Of a stretch of 9,589 nucleotides of DNA, positions 6,312-9,589 are shown piece after piece (the stretch's first letter is position 1; each line of letters opens with the position of its first letter). The notes below the pieces were generated by a model, which made no database searches, was not told the origin of the DNA, and was given only the letters and a program-made list of their open reading frames with translations. The DNA is taken from the NCBI GenBank assembly GCA_937965665.1, contig CALCJE010000196.1, positions 1-9,589 of the forward strand, written 5' to 3'. Both the position numbers and the translations under genes were made by a program. Origin of the DNA: an uncultured Bacteroidales bacterium (GTDB taxonomy: Bacteria > Bacteroidota > Bacteroidia > Bacteroidales > UBA4417).

Positions 6312-6647
6312 CTACAGCACAATCACACCTTCAATCGCGGAGGCTTTTTCGTAGCGCTCGATAACTTCTTCTGCGCTCAGCATCATTTCCTTTACTGTAA
6401 TACTTACATACTTACCACCTGCCGAATGCCTGTTGGTAAAATCGGCCTGGTGGGGGAAAAGATCGTGAAGCAGGGCGAAGATGCGATTATCGGCAGGTGC
6501 AATAAACTTAAACATGTAAACCGAAGGCCAGATAAAATCCTTCGTGAGGTGATCCCTGAGGGTATCAAAATTTCGTGGGTCCAAGGTTGAAATCTTTTTT
6601 ATAAAACTAAAAACAAGCAGAAACGGTTTGCGTAATTTAGCAGTCAT
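6312..6647 (-). CDS. DUF493 family protein
   Basis: Small cytoplasmic protein of the DUF493 (YbeD-like) family, which has a ferredoxin-like alpha/beta fold and no established biochemical role. Family signatures are WPSVYMFKFIAPADNR (residues 40-55), then AGGKYVSITVKEMM (76-89), then the final helix and strand AEEVIERYEKASAIEGVIVL at the C-terminus. From the ATG at 6647 it is 111 aa, about 20 longer than usual. The extra N-terminus (MTAKLRKPFLLVFSFIKK) is hydrophobic and atypical. An in-frame TTG at 6584 would give a start at DPRNFDTLRDHL that fits the family better, so the start is uncertain. It is divergent from the PNP gene with 23 bp between the ATGs, and convergent with the Nudix fusion gene. 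Confidence 0.88.
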   Translation of the reverse strand: MTAKLRKPFLLVFSFIKKISTLDPRNFDTLRDHLTKDFIWPSVYMFKFIAPADNRIFALLHDLFPHQADFTNRHSAGGKYVSITVKEMMLSAEEVIERYEKASAIEGVIVL

Positions 6648-6670
6648 AAAGTAACATTAACATACCGCAT

Positions 6671-7483
6671 ATGTTTGAAACAATAAACGAAGTAGCTGCT
6701 TTTCTACGCAGCAAAGGTATAACATCTCCCGATACCGGCATTGTGCTGGGAACCGGTTTGGGCAAACTGGTAAATGAAATTGAAATAGAGGTTTCCCTCG
6801 ATTATGCCGATATTCCGAATTTCCCGGTCTCGACGGTTGAATCCCATCATGGGAAACTGATTTATGGCAACCTGCTGGGGCACAAGGTGCTGGCCATGCA
6901 GGGACGGTTTCATATCTACGAAGGCTATTCGCTACAACAGGTAACACTTCCGATCAGGGTAATGAAAGTACTTGGCGTAAAATGGCTGTTGCTTTCGAAT
7001 GCCGCCGGGGCCATTAATAAAACTTATGGCAAAGGCGACCTGATGCTGCTCGACGATCATATCAACCTGCTGCCTGCCAACCCCTTAACCGGTAAAAACA
7101 TAGATGAACTGGGCCCGCGTTTCCCGGATATGAGTTGCCCGTATTCGCCGGTTTTAAACAATTTAATGACAAATAGTGCACATGAACTAAATATTACACT
7201 TCACAAAGGAGTGTATGCCGTGGTTGCCGGTCCAAACCTCGAAACCCGCGCCGAATATCGTTACCTGGGAATGATAGGCGCCGATGTAGTGGGCATGTCG
7301 ACAGTACCTGAAGTGATTATAGCAAACCATATGGGATTGCCTTGTGCGGCGGTATCGGTGATTACTGACCTTTGCGATCCCGACAACCTTGTTCCGGCAA
7401 GGCTTGAGGATATACTCGAAACAGCCGCAAAAGCTGAAGTTCAGCTGATACGGCTGTTTAAAAATGTGATCCAAAATCTGTAG
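6671..7483 (+). CDS. punA: Purine nucleoside phosphorylase, trimeric (PNP/MTAP family)
   Basis: Cytoplasmic purine salvage enzyme that phosphorolyses purine (deoxy)nucleosides to free base and (deoxy)ribose-1-phosphate. The 270-aa length fits the trimeric class. Motifs: GIVLGTGLG (23-31, phosphate loop; T28 replaces the common S), ESHHGKL (57-63), MQGRFHIYEGY (76-86), SNAAGAIN (109-116), VAGPNLETRAEYR (185-197, with E191 at the purine-binding glutamate) and VGMSTVPEVI (207-216). The residue equivalent to human Asn243, which reads the 6-position of the base, is D233 (VITDLCDP). The usual ETPAE is ETRAE. A TTTG at 6627-6630 and a poor TAACATTA at 6652-6659 are a weak promoter guess inside the divergent DUF493 gene. 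The gene converges on the lipoprotein gene with 12 bp between stops. Confidence 0.95.
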   Translation: MFETINEVAAFLRSKGITSPDTGIVLGTGLGKLVNEIEIEVSLDYADIPNFPVSTVESHHGKLIYGNLLGHKVLAMQGRFHIYEGYSLQQVTLPIRVMKVLGVKWLLLSNAAGAINKTYGKGDLMLLDDHINLLPANPLTGKNIDELGPRFPDMSCPYSPVLNNLMTNSAHELNITLHKGVYAVVAGPNLETRAEYRYLGMIGADVVGMSTVPEVIIANHMGLPCAAVSVITDLCDPDNLVPARLEDILETAAKAEVQLIRLFKNVIQNL

Positions 7484-7495
7484 GCTGCCTATACC

Positions 7496-8011
7496 CTATT
7501 TACGAACGTAGGTTTCGCTGGTATTGGTGTAGAAATAACTGTTCGATTTATTTTTGGCAATAAAATCCTTGAGCTCCTTCGAGTTATTGAAGGTTTCCTT
7601 AATATAATCGGTTACTTCGGCTGTAAACGCTTCTCCCGTCTTCGGATCAAATTTAAATTTCAGAATGCTGTATGTCGATCCTCCTTCTTCCATGGCATTC
7701 ATAAATGTTTCGCCGTTTACATCCGAAAAAGTGAGGTGATATATGGTGGCTGAGTAAGTACTGTCGCCCGATGAGAACTCCATCTTTTTTGCGGTAGCAT
7801 GCATCTTATCATCCTTTGTAATTTCGAAATAGGTAGGATTTACGGTTTCCTTGTCGGAAGCGCTGATCCATGTTCCAACCAGTTTATCTTCAACTTTTAC
7901 AGTGCCCTCGTCAACAGGCACCGTACTTGAATAGGGACAACCTGCAAAAAGCATTATTACAGACAAGAGACCCAGTGTTGCTATTGATTTTTGAAACAGA
8001 TTTAATTTCAT
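7496..8011 (-). CDS. Small secreted lipoprotein of unknown function
   Basis: 171-aa protein with a lipoprotein signal peptide: positively charged start (MKLNLFQKS), hydrophobic core (about 10-22) and lipobox FAGC with the acylated cysteine at C25, then PYSS. It should be anchored in the cell envelope after signal peptidase II cleavage; the side and membrane are unknown. The mature part has KLVGTWISASDKE (about 43-55), reminiscent of small beta-sheet 'amount of material' lipoproteins that start with a LxGTW strand, and alternating-residue strands further on. The 'GCPYSS...VGTW' beginning recalls Bacteroidota lipoproteins annotated only as hypothetical. No catalytic motif is seen. A perfect -7 box, TAAATTTG (complement of 8055-8062), lies 43 bp upstream of the start. 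Confidence 0.88.
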   Translation of the reverse strand: MKLNLFQKSIATLGLLSVIMLFAGCPYSSTVPVDEGTVKVEDKLVGTWISASDKETVNPTYFEITKDDKMHATAKKMEFSSGDSTYSATIYHLTFSDVNGETFMNAMEEGGSTYSILKFKFDPKTGEAFTAEVTDYIKETFNNSKELKDFIAKNKSNSYFYTNTSETYVRK

Positions 8012-8054
8012 GTGTTGGATATTTGAGGTGAATACTAAAGTAGTGCCGGTATTA

Positions 8055-8062
8055 CAAATTTA
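8055..8062 (-). promoter_or_regulatory. Possible -7 box of the lipoprotein gene
   Basis: On the minus strand TAAATTTG matches TAnnTTTG exactly, 43 bp before the lipoprotein ATG. No TTTG/TTG lies at the expected -33 distance, so it would need an activator or a weak -33. The direct repeats GCCGGTATT at 8045-8053 and 8073-8081 bracket it. Confidence 0.42.
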
Positions 8063-8143
8063 CGATAAAACAGCCGGTATTGTACATTCACTTCCAATTC
8101 ACAGGTAAACCGGTACAAAACTGGCTCAATCTGACGGTGAAAC

Positions 8144-8620
8144 TTACAAATGAAGCTGGGCGAGTTCGATGCTGTAATCGTGCTGCAGATCTTCGTGCAA
8201 CAGGCTTATGGCTGAATGAATCTTACGCACCTGGTTCTGGAAAAGATTGTGCATGGCGTTGCTGGAACGATAGGGAATTCCGGAACGTTTCATTTTCGCA
8301 CAAAAATAAATAAGCAACTCAACTTCAGTTTGTTTGCGGCCGGAGTAGCGGATATACTTCTGCGTAATTTTCAGGATTTTGCGGATGCTTTTCTTTGCAT
8401 AGTACAACTGGCTTTTGTTGATATCGGCAAACATCTGGTCCAGTTCAAGTTTAACCTGCTGAATAAATTCATTTTCGTTTCCGGCATCAAAAAGCAGGTA
8501 ACTCAACAATTCCTTGTTTTCTTTTTTGTATTTCGCCAGTTTTACACAAAGCTCCACCACATCGCCGGCAGGCAAAGTGGCAAGTTCCTTTTTGAGGGCG
8601 CTGAGCGTGGAGGCTTTCAT
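8144..8620 (-). CDS. Conserved hypothetical protein (possibly DUF6155-like)
   Basis: 158-aa, mostly helical, soluble protein without signal peptide or membrane helices. It begins with a helix-turn-helix-looking segment (TLSALKKELATLPAGDVVELCVKLAK) and continues with KENKELLSYLLF, a basic stretch (YYAKKSIRKILKITQKYIRY, about 73-92) and EVELLIYFCAKMKRSG. This arrangement recalls the small helical DUF6155-type proteins of Bacteroidota, but that assignment is from memory and not secure. Function unknown. Its ATG overlaps the stop of the upstream DUF3820 gene by four bases (ATGA, 8617-8620), so translation is likely coupled and the two products may act together. Confidence 0.82.
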   Translation of the reverse strand: MKASTLSALKKELATLPAGDVVELCVKLAKYKKENKELLSYLLFDAGNENEFIQQVKLELDQMFADINKSQLYYAKKSIRKILKITQKYIRYSGRKQTEVELLIYFCAKMKRSGIPYRSSNAMHNLFQNQVRKIHSAISLLHEDLQHDYSIELAQLHL

Positions 8621-8847
8621 TTAGGCGGGTTCATTTTTTTCAGGGTGTGCAGAATATCCTCCAACCCATTCAGTTTGATTTCGTAAACTGTGCGCAACAG
8701 CATACCCAGTTTACCATCGGGAAATCCTTTCCGGTTGAACCATTCGAGGTACGAAACCGGCAGGTTACACAGCAAGGTACCTTTGTATTTTCCAAAAGGC
8801 ATTTTCGTGGTAACTAATTGCAGCAGAAGTTGGGAATCGGGTTGCAT
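8617..8847 (-). CDS. DUF3820 family protein
   Basis: 76-aa protein of the DUF3820 family, sometimes labelled 'putative quorum-sensing-regulated virulence factor' from a single pseudomonad member; that name should not be read as a function here. The signature is clear: MPFGKYKGTLLCNLP (16-30), YLEWFNRKGFPDGKLG (33-48) and YEIKLNGLEDIL (55-66). The domain is complete and takes up nearly the whole protein. Probably cytoplasmic; its biochemical role is unknown. It is the first gene of a two-gene unit with the 158-aa helical protein. Upstream on the minus strand, TATCTCTG (complement of 8864-8871) is one base from the -7 consensus, a weak promoter candidate lying at the edge of a 9-bp repeat array. 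Confidence 0.92.
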   Translation of the reverse strand: MQPDSQLLLQLVTTKMPFGKYKGTLLCNLPVSYLEWFNRKGFPDGKLGMLLRTVYEIKLNGLEDILHTLKKMNPPK

Positions 8848-8872
8848 GAACAGGTTTCGGGATCAGAGATAG

Positions 8873-8935
8873 AGTTTGAAGAGTTTGGATAGTTTCAAGG
8901 GTTTGAAGAGTTTTAAAGGTTTCTGGAGTTACATC
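8873..8935 (+). repeat. Degenerate 9-bp tandem array, unit RGTTTNAAG
   Basis: Seven 9-bp units in unbroken register: AGTTTGAAG (8873), AGTTTGGAT (8882), AGTTTCAAG (8891), GGTTTGAAG (8900), AGTTTTAAA (8909), GGTTTCTGG (8918) and a decayed AGTTACATC (8927). The RGTTT core is kept in the first six. It lies in the 198-bp gap between the cysteine hydrolase and DUF3820 genes, 25 bp upstream of the DUF3820 start. Confidence 0.82.
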
Positions 8936-8969
8936 CGATTAAAATAAGAGGCGCTTTTCGCTATACTCT

Positions 8970-9045
8970 AAGCACCATGCACTAAGCACTATGCACTGTG
9001 CACTCAGTACTCAGCACTCGCACCAAGCACTAAACTCCAAGCACT
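8970..9045 (-). repeat. Degenerate 7-bp tandem array, unit RGTGCTT (copy 2)
   Basis: Eleven units, one of 6 bp and the rest 7 bp, directly abutting the stop codon (9046-9048) of the cysteine hydrolase gene. On the plus strand they read AAGCACT/ATGCACT; in the sense of the hydrolase gene they read AGTGCTT, GGTGCG, AGTGCTG, AGTGCAT and so on. This is the same unit and the same orientation relative to the preceding gene as at 6099-6161, about 2.8 kb away. Confidence 0.87.
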
Positions 9046-9589
9046 TTATTTCCCACCCTCAAGGTACGCTTCAGTACTTATAATGGTAGCATATGCTTTC
9101 AGGGTAGCCAAAGCTGCCGCATGCACATCTTCAGCTTTCACGGTACGGCCATTGAAAACCTGGTTTTTAGCGGCACAGGCATCGTGAATAACCACGCATT
9201 CGAATCCAAGATCAGCAGCTGCACGGGTGGCAGCTTCGAGGCACATGTTAGTCTGCATACCACATAAAACCAGCTTTTTAACCTGGTTTTTCTGAAGGTA
9301 TTCGAGCAAATCAGTCTTTAAAAAGCTATTTACTTCTTTTTTAACAATTACTTTTTCACCATCAGCCGGAGCTACATTGGGGTGGATTTCGGCGCCTTTT
9401 CCATCGCCGTGTTTTATATGAATTACAAGCTGGCCCGATTGCCTGAAACTGGCAAGCAGTTTCTGTGCATTGAGGCTTGCAGGAATCGGGTTAACCAGTT
9501 CGGACGATCCCCCGGCAAAATAAAAGTTCTGAATATCGATGATGAGCAGGGCTGTTTTTGGTGCAACCTGCTGAGCATTTGTGAATTGA
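9046..9589 (-). CDS. Isochorismatase-superfamily cysteine hydrolase, N-terminus cut off by the window edge
   Basis: 180 codons are visible, with the frame still open at the right edge; the start codon lies outside. An internal TTG at 9309 is not the start, because homologous sequence continues upstream. The catalytic triad of the superfamily (nicotinamidase, isochorismatase, YcaC) is readable, counted from the first visible residue: D18 in LLIIDIQNFYF, K83 in VIVKKEVNSF, and the nucleophile C116 in CGMQTNMCLEAATRAA, followed by VVIHDACAA. The family hydrolyses amide, imide or vinyl-ether bonds in small metabolites; nothing here fixes the substrate, and the single neighbouring pair of genes gives no pathway. 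Most likely only a few residues are missing at the N-terminus, since D18 is normally near residue 10-25. Confidence 0.92.
   Translation of the reverse strand, partial: QFTNAQQVAPKTALLIIDIQNFYFAGGSSELVNPIPASLNAQKLLASFRQSGQLVIHIKHGDGKGAEIHPNVAPADGEKVIVKKEVNSFLKTDLLEYLQKNQVKKLVLCGMQTNMCLEAATRAAADLGFECVVIHDACAAKNQVFNGRTVKAEDVHAAALATLKAYATIISTEAYLEGGK

Noticed and set aside
6093..6590. 165-aa plus-strand ORF after the Nudix fusion gene
   Set aside because: It starts in the AGTGCTT array, passes through the second heptad array and ends antisense to the DUF493 gene; composition is repeat-driven.
8216..8686. 156-aa plus-strand ORF opposite the two small minus-strand genes
   Set aside because: Antisense shadow; the minus strand has recognisable DUF3820 sequence and a 4-bp gene overlap typical of a real operon.
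9046..9309. Short 87-aa hydrolase ORF starting at TTG 9309
   Set aside because: The superfamily D and K active-site residues are encoded upstream in the same open frame to the window edge, so the gene is longer.

Overview
The window looks like chromosomal housekeeping DNA from a member of the Bacteroidota, probably Bacteroidales-like. Start codons lack recognisable Shine-Dalgarno sequences and sit in A/T-rich leaders. A clear TAnnTTTG (-7) promoter box precedes the zapA operon. The gene set (DUF2851, a zapA / structured RNA / rny block, trimeric PNP, a DUF493 protein, a 'GCPYSS' lipoprotein) is typical of that phylum. There are no transposases, phage genes, CRISPR arrays, tRNAs or rRNAs.

Layout. 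Positions 1-2062 (minus strand) hold a two-gene unit: a DUF2851 protein followed after 11 nt by the N-terminal half of an APC-family amino acid permease that runs off the left edge. A 272-bp divergent intergenic region leads to the plus-strand block at 2335-4786: a small coiled-coil protein, ZapA, a roughly 210-nt RNA that folds like 6S RNA, and ribonuclease Y, closed by a strong hairpin terminator at 4801-4834. This links cell division, RNA polymerase regulation and mRNA decay, and it echoes the zapA-ssrS order of enterobacteria. At 4999-6090 lies an unusual fusion of a YciB-like membrane domain and a Nudix hydrolase.

Next come a convergent DUF493-family gene (6312-6647, minus), a purine nucleoside phosphorylase (6671-7483, plus), a small lipoprotein (7496-8011, minus), a translationally coupled pair of small conserved genes (8144-8847, minus), and the C-terminal part of an isochorismatase-superfamily cysteine hydrolase running off the right edge (9046-9589, minus).

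The least ordinary signal is not a gene. Several intergenic gaps contain degenerate short-period arrays. Two far-apart arrays share the 7-bp unit RGTGCTT and lie immediately after stop codons in the sense direction (6099-6161 and 8970-9045). Another 7-bp family (GGATTGT/CGGATGT in the sense of the preceding gene) fills 6192-6310. Two related heptad arrays face each other at 4873-4973 and create a 17-bp inverted repeat. A 9-bp array lies at 8873-8935. Unit phase is largely kept while sequence drifts, which suggests an active or selected repeat-generating process rather than random low complexity.
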